This document shows, piece after piece, positions 13,401 through 25,400 of a stretch of 64,000 nt of DNA. The notes below the pieces were generated by a model, which was not told where the DNA came from, did not search any database, and saw only the letters and a program-made list of their open reading frames with translations. This stretch comes from Ifrita kowaldi. Lineage: Eukaryota > Chordata > Aves > Passeriformes > Cinclosomatidae. Location of the stretch: the NCBI GenBank assembly GCA_013398055.1, contig VZRS01005518.1:422263-486262 (forward strand). Reading direction: 5' to 3'. Position 1 is the first letter of the stretch, and the number at the start of each line of letters is the position of its first letter. Made by a program: the position numbers and the translations under genes.

Positions 13401-16400
13401 TGTTGGAAAGTTGCCAGAATAACCTGCAGAGAAGGGAGACTGTCCTTTTCTGCCTGAAATGGAATTCTGCAGATCCTCCAGTCCTGTCCTCCCGTGCCCT
13501 TCAGCAGGAGGGGGAAGTTCCCCCTGGATTTTTCAGAGTGCAGTGGCTCTCCCATCTTCATACCTCCAAGCTTCTGAGTGTAAACTAAAGCAAAGCACCT
13601 CAGCAGGTGCCACGATGCTGTAGGGCAGAGGGACCTTTGGAAGGTGTCTGGGAATGTTTCTGATTTCTGCAGTGCTGTTCCTTCTGGGCTGGGTTGATGA
13701 TACACACATGGCAGGGGCACTGGAGCTGCAGATGTGCTGTACAGTGTAAAATTCAGAAACCAAAGCTGACGGTATCAGATGAACCATGAAATGTGTCACT
13801 GGTGGGACAGGGGAAGTATTTCACTCATAGTTCTTTCTCAGGACATAAATCTCTATAATAATAGTTTCATGTCATGGCTGGTACTTAAAATGAGTTGGTT
13901 TTTTTTTCTGTCGCCAAATGTTGTTACTCCCTTCCCTGCCAAATACTGCAGAGCTGTTTCAGGGACTATAAGCCATTAAAAGAAAAAAAAAAGAGATCCT
14001 TGGACTCTTCTGTCTTCCTCTGGCTTCTGTATATGCTTGGTTTTGAATTTCTTAGGTGCCTGTTCAGGTGGCAGAGTGCAATGTTGGAATGAAAAGTCAA
14101 CTGGATATGAGGAATTCCAATCTTGGAAAGTCCTTGACATTCCACAAGTGATACCCAGACTAGTGGCATCTGAGGGCAGCTCTGCTTGGATGAGGCCAGT
14201 AGGAAGAAGTACAGTAAGACCACCACAAAAATTTAACTTAGGGGGAAAAAATGCCTTATTTTGGGAAGTTTAGGGCTGCTTCTGTAAAGCAGGCTGCTTG
14301 TTGAAGCTTTTCTGCTCTCTTCACACAGCTTTATTTACAGCTCAAAGTAAAGAAAGAGGCAGTTCTTGACTGGTACTGTTAATGTATACACTGTACATCA
14401 AGTTTATTACAAAGTGTGTTAGCAAACTACCAGCGTAGTTTTTAATCTGCAGATAATCTTACTCTCATTTATATTTTTGGGCTGTGTTACGTTCTTTGCC
14501 CAGCATAGGCACAGCCATTGGAATCCATCCAGTTCACCTAACAACTTTCATTAAAGGAAATAGCCCTTGTAATAAAAATTACTCAGTGTGACAAGATTCC
14601 ATAATGTATTTTTTTAAAGCTTCATAAAATTTTGTAGCGGTTAATGCCACTTGTTTGGGGTTTTTTTAATTTTCTTTTAAAAGAAAAAAAAATTTGGCTT
14701 AATTGGGACGATATTTGAAATAGAATGAAATAACTATTTTCTGTCTGAGTGCATAGAAGCCAGGCTGTGTGGCAGGAATACCACAAGGATAAGGAAATAA
14801 GAAAGCTCCTTGAAAAGCACATTTTACTGAGTTTTGTATCTTGTGAGGTTGCTCAGAAGTCTAGGACCCTTCAGTTAGGGAAAGCAGATGCAATAAACTC
14901 TTCCCACTTGCAGTTCATGATAGGGAAGTCTTAATCTTACAAAAGGCAGTGATCAAACATGGATTTTCCTGCAGCAGTTGGGAGGAGCAGCTTACCTGAG
15001 CATCATCCCTCTGGCTGCAGGGCCAGGTGTGTCCCCAGCAGCTCTTCCTTGTTCTCCCAGCCATCAGAGACATGATTCCTGATGTGTGAGGCACTTCTTC
15101 CCAGTGCAGTGAACAGCAGGCTCCTCACTGCAAGCATGGAATGCTTTGGTATTTTCCTGCTATGGAAATGTAGTAAAGAAGTGCTGAAGAGCCAAACCCA
15201 GCTTTTGGGAATGCTGTGAGAAGTCAGTGGATTGGGCTCTCTGCTGTGTCTTTGCAGAGTACTTGCCTGAGAAAATCCATGGCTCCAGTGTCGTCCTTTC
15301 CCCTGTTACACAATAAAAATGGGGAAATCTCAGGTTTCAGCGGCTTGTTCATCAGTAGATCCAAATCACCCTGTCCTCAGTCAGTGTAGCAGAGCAGCCA
15401 TCATCATCACAACTGATGTGGCCAAGCCAGTGACTCTGTATTCACCTTCTGGGGTGTGTGTGAGAGCAGATCTCAGGACAGTCTCGTGTTTGGTAGCAGG
15501 CTGAGCGTGCCGTGCTCTTACCCCTGGAGGAGTCACTTCAGCTGCCTTCAGGTCTCACCACAGATGAAATTGCACCACAAACCAGAACAGTTCAGAAAGG
15601 CAGATGATGCTAAAATGGAAATGATGAGCACACCCGTGGAAGACAAACCTCTGGGATCTTTCACAGTCTCATTTTCTCATTTTAATCAAAATAAAGAGCT
15701 GAAGAAAGTCTCACTATATTTTCCCTTGGTTTGGAGCTTTGGATTTTTTAAGACTTCCCAGTGCTTTATAGGTTTGGCTTGGATAATGTAAGTATTGTGG
15801 GGTCTGATCTTCAAAGTGTCTTCTGCTATTACCAATCTCTGGCTATTGTTAGGGAAATCAGACTGAGAGTGTCTGTGTGATGGTTCCCTCCTTTATTATA
15901 ACGAGCACCAGCAACCACTCTCGTGTTTATCTTGTCTTGGGCACTTTAAGTGAGGTCTGCATCCTGGTTTGGGCTTAGCTGATTTATGTTTGAAGAGAGG
16001 ATTGTTTGTTCTCTTCGATGAAACAATCTTTTGTGACAGACTAACAATGGCGAGGGATGAGCTCTGATGTTAAACAGTGGTAGCTTTTCTTTTCTTTCTT
16101 TTTTTTTCTTTTTCTTCTCTTCTCGTTTTAAGTCTACCCACTGCCTCAGGAGGAAGGCAGCTGCACTAATAATATGTCTAGTCTCTGTGGAAGGCCCTTA
16201 TTTGAAATATCTGTAATTGAGTGGACAAAATTTCTGGTTGCTTGAGAGGATCTATTCAGAGGAGACCTGAAAAGGATGAGGGAAAAGCACACTAGACATC
16301 AAGAAGTCCTAAGGGCTCTATTGAGCAGGGAAACCTATGTAGATATTGTGGGACAATTACACTTGTCAGGCAAAACACTAAAAAGGATCTGTGAAAAAAA

Positions 16401-19400
16401 AAATCCTGGGGAATGTTAAACAAAGCTTTGAACAGGGCAAAGAGCTTGCTGGGAATACCTCAAAAGCAAGGAGGTGTATTTGGGTGATCTCTGAAGGAAA
16501 GCACATGATGGCTGCTTCAAAGAGCAGGCACAGAACGCGTTAGGACAGGGCTTCTGACCATTTTCACAGTTGCCAGGTCAGCACAAGGGGGAGAGCTCAT
16601 AACTAGGTTAAGTTTATTTGCTCCTTTGCTCTTTTCAGCGAGCTATTCCAATGCCCAGCCTCCCTGGTGCCCTGTTCAGGGACACTTTCCTGCTGTTGGC
16701 CTTTCCAGCCCCTGCCTTTCATGCCTCCTTTGGAAGCTGAGGAACATGTGCTGTACAGAGTGGAGAGGATGTGTTTGCTGCAGAAGGCAAATAACCCTGT
16801 GAGGTTATTTGTATTTCACTGATTGCCTCTAGTCAAGTTTTGCTGTGTGAGATTTTAAGAAGTTACTTGCTTAGATGTAACACACTAAGTTTTGCCTAGT
16901 GAGGCTTCCTTCCTGCATCGGTTGCTGATGGCAGGGGGTGGTGTGGGGCATTAATGAACAATCCCTGGCATCCTCTGAATGGGCTTTGCTGTCAAAACTT
17001 CAGATGCCTAAAAGATCAACCCATTAGTGATGAGGCCAGCGTCAGCTCAGCCTATTTTTAGGTTTTTCTTTGCTGCTTCACTCTTTGATGTAAAGACAGC
17101 TGTGTTCCCCTCTCTCTTTATGCAGACCAAACTTTTTATCTCCACTTTGGAACAAGCTCTCCATTGTTTTGATCACTCAGTGATCTTTCTCTGCAGCTCT
17201 CCTGTTTCAATTCTTGTTAATCGTGGTGACTGCCAGTGTCTGTGTTAATTCGGATGTGGCTCCAGTCCATGTTCAGTAGCGTAAATATTTCCGTATTTAA
17301 ATGCAAATCTCCTCTGATAAGCCTTTAACGAAGCCATCCCCATGCACGCTGTGGCTGTGCCTACCTTGCAGCTTGGAGGGGTGTCTGACTAGGCTTTTTC
17401 CTGGTTTTTATTTATGCATGAGTGGATGGTTATGTTGTATGTTTTGATGAAACCAAACATAACTTAAATGCCCTGAGCGTGGTTTACTTCTGAAAATGAA
17501 TTCCCCTGTGTCTCTTCTAAGTTACAGTGGTTTTCCACAAGTGTCCAAGAATCCTGGCTCAGGGTCTGCCAGCTGTCTTTTTATTCCTTTTCCTCTTCCT
17601 CTGCTGCTTTCTTTCTCATCCTATACTCTTTGTTCCTTTTTTTTTCTCCTCTGTTTAATTGCTTCTGAGATTTTGGAACATCTTCAAAAGTCTTGCTTAG
17701 GCAGTTATTTTTAGGCCTTTAAAAGAAGTCATTTTTACTTCTTTTTTTTTTCCTGTTACTGCATTTGTTACCTGTTGAGGCCATCCTTCCAAAGACAGAA
17801 CTGCATTTTTAAGAAATGGGTTGTTAAAATGCCTCCTTTTCATACAGAGCACCTGAAGAAACGCCTGGAGGATTACATGGCCCAGTTCCCGAACGTGCGG
17901 ATCCTGCGGACCAAGAAGAGGGAAGGGCTGATCAGGACTCGCATGCTGGGGGCCTCCGTGGCCATCGGGGACGTCATCACCTTCCTGGATTCCCACTGCG
18001 AGGCCAATGTCAACTGGCTGCCACCTCTCTTAGGTCAGTGGGGAGTTGCTGAAATTATTCCCCCTTGCTGTTTTCCCCTCGTGCTGTTAAGTGGATAAAA
18101 CAGACGTGGAATGTCATAACAGGGAGAACAAACCAACCACAAGACTCGAGTGAATTGTTGGCAACTTGCAGTGTTTAATAGAAGATTTTTTCTGTTCTGG
18201 AGTCCTGCACTGTGCAGTAACCCTGCCATATGCTTTTGTTAATTAAAGAGCAGAAATCATATTCTTCTGTTTCTTCATTAAATGAAATCTTAAATAATTT
18301 GCAGCTTGCTAGAAGAGTAAACTATCACATGGTCAGTCAACATCTTGCAGAGAGGAATGGCTTTATGATACAGAAAAGATCTTTGCATACAGTTTTTGAG
18401 TAGCTTTATAACTATATTTAACTTCATAGTCTGTGAACCTGTGAAAAATACTTCTTGTGAATGAGAGCTGCTGGTGTGTATTTGTAGAACATGGGCACTC
18501 TTTTCCAAGGCAGCACTTCATCTTTGAGGAGGTGTCAGTTCTTTTCAAGGATGACTAATTGAAGGGTCTGTTTCTGGTACCTGTCTGCCTCTGGCCGGTA
18601 CCAGACTCCTCCACAGCCCTACTGTGAGTGACCTGTCAGAGCTCTCTGAGGTGTGACTTTCTCAAAGAGGCTGTGGCAACAATAGTCAAGTGGAGGTTTA
18701 AGAAAGAGTCAGATTTTCCCTCAGGAATGATGGATGGTTATCCTGTTGCTTTCACTACAGTTTATATCTGGCAATAGTTTGAAACATTTGCAGCTTTATG
18801 AGCCCCAGAGAGGGAGGACAGAATTAGCTCCAACACCATTTAAATGAGAACACGAAGAGGATGCTTTGATTTTTAAAGCACAGAAAGGATTTCTGTGAGA
18901 TGTGTTTTGGAAGCTGAAACATCATTTTATCGCCTCTGCTCTGAGGGCCAACTTCCAACAAGAGACTGTCTCAGTAATAAAATATTTTTAAAATTCCAGA
19001 TGTTTATGCAGGAATTAATCCTGTGTTGTGTTATTTGGTTGGAAGAAAAGGTTGGAGGGGAGGAGGTAACACTTGCATTTCTTGAGCCTGCTGAGAGTAC
19101 TTATGCCATTAGTCTGAAACGTTTCCTGCCAGATTCTGGCGTGGCAATTAGGGCTGGGTGATGCAGTGGGTTATTCCCTGGATTTGGATCTGCACAGAAA
19201 GGTTCACATCCTGGTCAGTTGTGGAAATGGGGATTGCTGACTGAGTACAAGAGGTCTGGTTTTAGCCTGGCAGTCAGTTCTCTGTGGTAGTGTGGCTGTG
19301 TCTTTCCATGCTGCTTCTGGGTGATGGGTGCCTGGTGTTTTTCTCTCAATGATTGCAGAAGTAGCAGATAAATTGATATAAATTGGAGCATCTGCTCACG

Positions 19401-22400
19401 AGAGAAGCAGCAGGAAGAAAGCTACGTCATTCTCGCACAACTTCACATTTTGATGCTCTTTTTTTGTAATTTCATGGTCAAGGCAACCAACTGGTGCAGG
19501 TTTTCTAACGTGTTTCTCCAATCTTCAGATCGCATTGCCCGAAACCGCAAGACTATCGTTTGCCCTATGATTGATGTTATTGATCATGACCACTTTGGGT
19601 ATGAGACTCAGGCTGGAGACGCGATGCGAGGGGCATTCGACTGGGAGATGTATTACAAGAGGATCCCCATTCCTCCTGAGCTGCAGAAACCTGATCCCAG
19701 TGATCCCTTTGAGTAAGTTACTGAAACGCAGCGTGCTGAGAGCCAGCTGATGAAATAACACCCTGCTGCAGGCTTGGTTTACACCTTAGCATAGCAAAAG
19801 CCAGAAGCTGGTGTTAAGCTACTTGCTTTTTTGGCAGCTGTTTGCTTCGTTGGTTTAAAAGAAATGCATTGTATAGTAGCTGTGAACACTCTCCTTTTCA
19901 TTGCTGTTTTTTGCCACGTTAATCCTGCAGAAGTTAACATTTCATTGAAAACTCTAATGTGTAACAATTAATGTGGTCATTTATTACTGAGATCTTTCAA
20001 ACATGACTTAGTATCCCTAATGCTCTGCCAAAAACAACAAACCAAAGGTGGGTTATGTGTCATTCCCAGGTGGGGGAAGAAGAAAACCTAGCAGAATAAT
20101 TACAGCAATTTTGATGATTACAGTGCACTGCAGAAGTAAATCTGTGATCAAGTTGTCCTCTGCTGTTGCTATGCTTGCCAACATTGAGACAGTTCTGCTG
20201 TCTTTTATATTTCTGCAGTGTTTAAAAAAACCCAACAAAACAAAACAAAAAAACTCAAAACAAAAATAACCCAAACAAAACCCTTTTTGAGGTCAAACTC
20301 AAAAGACTCAATCCTACAACTGAGGCAGAGCACCATGTGTGCAGCATACAGGTCCCCTGGGGAGAGGTGGTGTCCCGTGTCCTGTCACTTAATGGTCAGC
20401 TCCTGCCTGTTTGGAGGAGAGGCATTGGCTGGTTCTGAAGGGAGCCAGGTCTGGTCCTCCTCATTTGCAAGTGGGAAATCAGTAGATAACACCAAAACAA
20501 CCAAAACAAACTCTGACAGGGCTGTAAAGGCACTGGGAACACTGGGTGGTGAAAAGAGTATTTGTCAAATCTTGCTTTGTTTTTTAAATGTTTAGCTAGA
20601 GATCTGTGTCTTTGAATGTTTTGTAATATGGAGTCTGGTTTTTCCTTAAGGTCTCCTGTAATGGCTGGAGGACTGTTTGCAGTCGATAGAAAGTGGTTCT
20701 GGGAGCTGGGAGGGTATGATGCAGGTCTGGAGATATGGGGAGGAGAGCAGTATGAAATATCCTTTAAGGTGAGCCATGTTCTCTGGAAATTACTTTTTGT
20801 TTTGAAAAGTAAGAATTTGTTCTGAGGCGCAGAATGTGAATGATCTATCTTGTCCTTGCTTTTGCGTGTGACTAAAGGTGAAAGAGCTGGGAGTAGTAAG
20901 GTAGTGCACAGAAGAAACAGTGCTGGTGTGAGCAGTCACTTGTGAGGGTCAGTTTTGGAGCAGGGTTACCTGGGGTGTCCCCATTCTGTGGCCACAGCTC
21001 CCGGTGCATGCGCTCTTGCCAGCAAGGGTAAGTCAGCTTGTGTGGAGCTCTCTGACTCTCAGGCTGCTTAGTGCTCACCCTGGAAAGATGGTGAAATACT
21101 CTCCTCCTTGAGGGAAGGATTCCTGTTCCAGGAGGACTTCAGTCCTCAGCTTGAGTTCCCAGAGAGAACAACTTTGTCTGTAGTCAATCCAGCTGACCCC
21201 TGGCTGTGAGGAACTCAGGCTAATATTTAGCCAGGAAGAAATCTTCAACAAATGGAGTCATAACTGTTGCTGGCAATGACTTTGGATCATTATCTGCCTG
21301 GCTTGAGAACAGTTCTGCTGTTGACTGATTGGCTGAGCTGGTCAGTTGAGGGCTTTAAGAGTTAGCCAGCTGACCAAAGATGCATACTAAGAGTAACTGT
21401 AACCCACCAAGACTGCTGGTACCTGTGTTATGTTGGAATATGGCACTCTAAAATCCAATTTGGGAAACCCAGCAGAATGTCCCAAACCCTTGAAGGCAGT
21501 TGGCCAGTCTTTCTCTTCAGTAGGGGGAATCCTTCCCACAGCCTGGCCCAAACTGAGTAAAGATTTCTATGTTAAACTCTGTTCGAGGTTTCTTTCAGAG
21601 GTGAAATATTTAATTTCACAGGTGTCTGGGTGCCACTGATCTAAGCTAACTGACCTCAGCATGGGGCTAAAAGATGGTAGGGGTGCAACTGTACTGCACA
21701 GTTTGATTTCAGCAGCTAAAATTCTGCACATCTCCCCTGACAAGTCATGGCTGATCTCTTCCAAAACAGATTCCTGAATCTCCACACCTCTGTGCAATTC
21801 AAAGGATATCAATCCTCAGCAAGCCCTGCTGCCATCACACACCCCATGTGCTACTGGGCAGCAAACAGAGGGAGAAAAGACACTGATTTTGAGACAGTCT
21901 TTTCTTCCATCGTTTCCTCACAAGAACCTATCAGTCACCTTGGATGTCCCTTGTCCTCTGTAATGGTGGCAGGAAGGGAGGGACAAGGGCACCCTCTTTG
22001 GGGGTGTCACTGTGCTTAGAGCCATTTCATCTCTGTGTTACATGTCATGAAATCGTGTAAGGCGCTCATTCTCTGTGGGAGGGGCAGGGACAGCATTCAG
22101 CCTCTTCCTCTCTGAAAATGCTGGTTTCCAAGAGTGATGACAGTGGCTGGGCAAGCCCTTTGTCTCCAGTGCCACAGCAGACAGTCACACTGCTTGGTCT
22201 GCAGGAAATAAGACTGCTTCATTCATCTGTTTGCTTATCCCCTCTGAAACACACTGTGTTTTATTTCAGTCCAGAGAGGGTAATTTATGGAGGGATAAAT
22301 TTGCTTTAATTCATCTTTGCAAAGACCACCTTTTTCCTTTCATTGTGCAACAGGAAAATGAAGTTTTCACTGAAAGAGATTCAGTGTATTTTCAGAAATT

Positions 22401-25400
22401 AAGATAAATTGATACATTCATCTGTGGCTGATAGATTTAATAATTCTGCTGGAATTGCAAGAATAGAAGGTTTGTTCATAGAATTTATGAAGCTACGACA
22501 TTTCCTGGCAAGCTTAGAGCTACGTTTTTACCTTTAGAAGCAGACTGAGATTTTGTAGTTAAAGGTGCACTGTCAAATAATTTAAAGCTCTGGCTTTAGG
22601 CGTGGGGTACCTGCTTTCACATTATTTATTGTCTCATGGGAATTCAGATTCTAAGCGTGCCAGATTTACAGCCCAGCTTTAACAAAGAATCCATTCCTGT
22701 CCCTGGGTGTCGTGGGTGCAGGTGCTCTTCTGTACTGCTGGTCTGAGATCCATTGCATTGGATCTGGCCTTCTTGAGCCTTACCAGGAGTACAGGGCTTT
22801 TTGGGGGGTTATTTTGTGTTTTGGGTTTATTTTTTCCTTAAGCATATTCTTTTTTTGGCCATTCATGGACTGTGCTTTGCTGGTTTTGCCTTTATTTTAA
22901 AATCCAGGGCTCTGTTGCTGAGAGACTGGAAATAAACAAGTTTATTTAGGAGCCTCTTGCCTTTGTTTTTGGAAATCATATGTATTTCTGTTATCAGCTG
23001 GCTCTGCTTCCTTCTGAGCAGAAATTTTCAAGCAAGCCAACAGAAAAAGCATCAGTGTTTAACACCTCAGAAAACATTTAGCTAGAGGGTGGATCAAACT
23101 CTAGAAGCCTTGCACCTTGTATGAAACATGTACATCAAACATCGCTAGGAAACATTGCATGTAGGAGGAACAAAAAAATTTAGGTGAACTTTTTAACCTT
23201 AACTGCTGGTTTGTAGTTTTCTGGGTCTTACCAATCCCTTAAAACTAGAAATTTCTAGTTTAGAAATGAAGGAGTTGATCTATCCATTCCATATTCAAGC
23301 AGAAAACAGGCGCTGCTTCCTTCTCTTGACCTGTGTATATCCAGAGCAGCCTCTAAGGCAGCGCTGCTGCAGGTCAGGGTGTGCCTGTTTCAGGTCACCC
23401 CAGACACAACGGGCAGATCACAATCTCCAGTGGTAGTTACAGGTGAATTCCCAGCTGCTGCCCTTGGAGGGTGTTGTGTTTTGGGAAAAGGGTAAAGAAG
23501 CATTCACAGCTGTCTCTGTGGGGCCTTTGTCACCTTTCCCTTCTGCTGCCTTGTGGTTCCTCTGCTCAGTGGATTTCATTGAGGTGGGGTTTTTTGCTCT
23601 TTTGGAGTCACTTCCTTATCTCTCCTCTCTTACAGTTTTTCTTGATCTTCTTTATCTTCCTGATTGTGTGAACAAAACTGAATGCTTTACCCAAAGTTAC
23701 AGTGGGCCTTTCCTCTTCTAAACACAATTTAATAGCTGCCTACGTAACCACTTCATTTTTTTTGACATAAGTGCATTTAATTTCGAGCAGTATGTGTGAA
23801 GCATTTAAACTGTTCCTTCCTGCAAGTGCTGCTTTGCACAACACTTATCTACGCTCAGTTTTATTTGAGATGCTGTTGCCTCTTTTCCAGTATTTTTGTG
23901 GCTTCTATTCTGTTTGGCTTACGTAATCGTCACTAAACTGCTTCACTCCTCTCTTCCATAAATACATAGTCTCTGATTTTTTTTGTTATGGGGAAACATA
24001 AGAGTAAAAAGGGATGTCTCTTGACTTGTATAGTCATAATTATAGATGTACTTTGTATCTCAGATCTGAGTGGTGTGGTTCCCAGTCCACACTGTACTTG
24101 AAGAGCAAAGAATGAGAATCCAGAATGTCCCTCGCTAGGTGATAAATCATTGCAGGTTTAGAAACATTTGTCTTGTAATTTGAAGATTGGAAAGCCTTCA
24201 TAGAATGCAAAGAGCTCGGTGCAAACAAGCCAGATTGACAGTTGCCCTGGAAAGAACACTTAAAGGGGAGATAAAAGAGCTGGTCAGTACTTGGGGTCTT
24301 CACTTCTTGCTTCAGCAATAGGAAAAGAGCCATTGCACTTACTCTGGTGATTGTAGGTCATTGCATTTTTCCAGATCCTTTTCCCAAACCATCAGCATGG
24401 ATTGCTTCTGATTTCCACAGCACAAAACATGTGACATGTTTTCCAACAAATCCAAGTGCTGCATAGCTCCTCTTCACATGTCTAATGCCTGCATCTCCTT
24501 TGCCCCACGCCAGCAGCACGTTTCTGATTCCCATTTTGCCACTGGGCTCTGGCAGGTGCATAGTTCGGGTGCAGCTGCCAAGGGATCCCTTCTGACAGCA
24601 TTTCTACTTGTGTTGCTGAAGTTAGTGCTGGTTGTGAGCCTGCACTGCTTATTCCAGGCACATACTCACACCATTTTCCAGCAGCTCACGTTTGCCCACA
24701 CTGGAACAGGCCAGGCATTCTGCTGCTTTTTTTGGGTTTTTTTTTTTTAGCCAGCACATGCTGTTTAATTCTAAGGCTCTCAGCTGCAGTACAGAGTGGC
24801 TTCTCTCTCCCTTCCTATGTGGTGATGCACAGATCAGTTTCAGGCCATCGACTTGAATTTTTTGCCTTTGTTCACCCTCTGCTTGGTTCAGGTTCCTGAG
24901 CAGCCTCCCACCAAGCAGCAGCAGGGAAGTGCTCCCCTCCAGTCCCTGAAATGTGATTATTAGAAAGTGCTGTCATTACTCTCAAATGCTCCAGACGGTG
25001 AGGAGGGGCTGTACTGGTGTGTGGTGTGTGAGGTGCTGTGCAAACACACGGATCCCAGTGCCTCAAGAGCTACCTTAATCTCTCAGAGAGCACCAAGTCC
25101 CAGCAGCAGGAACAGCTGATGCTTCCAGTATAGAGGATTACAATTTTCCTGAATTATTGCCCTTGCTTTCATCCTCTCACCTACTTCGTTATGCAGAGAA
25201 CCCCCTTGACTTATCCTCTGTGTCCTTTTCTTCCCACCTTTCAGTGTGTGCTCACACAACCAGCCAGCTGCTCTCTGTTGGTCCATCCCATGGTCTTCAA
25301 TTCTGTTGTGTCTTGCAGAAGCAGCTTTATTTTCAAGGCTTAACTATCCTTTGTGTTTTTCCCCTCTCTTGGGAAGCATTGGCTCACCATGGTGCAGTCT

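Larger units (their letters stand above)
1411..17847 (+). other. GALNT10: GALNT10 intron 4 (16.4 kb)
   Basis: This is the largest intron in the window (gtagga...catacag). It holds an old minus-strand CR1 fragment (6455-6650), an A-tract running into CA-rich DNA (3417-3472), an 18-base T run (4922-4939), a short CT microsatellite near 4208, a 16-bp tandem duplication (11770-11801) and a polypyrimidine stretch (16084-16124). A block with octamer and GATA motifs lies at 17245-17440. No exon-like open frame with recognisable protein similarity is visible on either strand. Confidence 0.9.

Noticed and set aside
13217..13720. 167-codon minus-strand open frame in GALNT10 intron 4
   Set aside because: No domain, no conservation cue and no splice context; random intronic frame.
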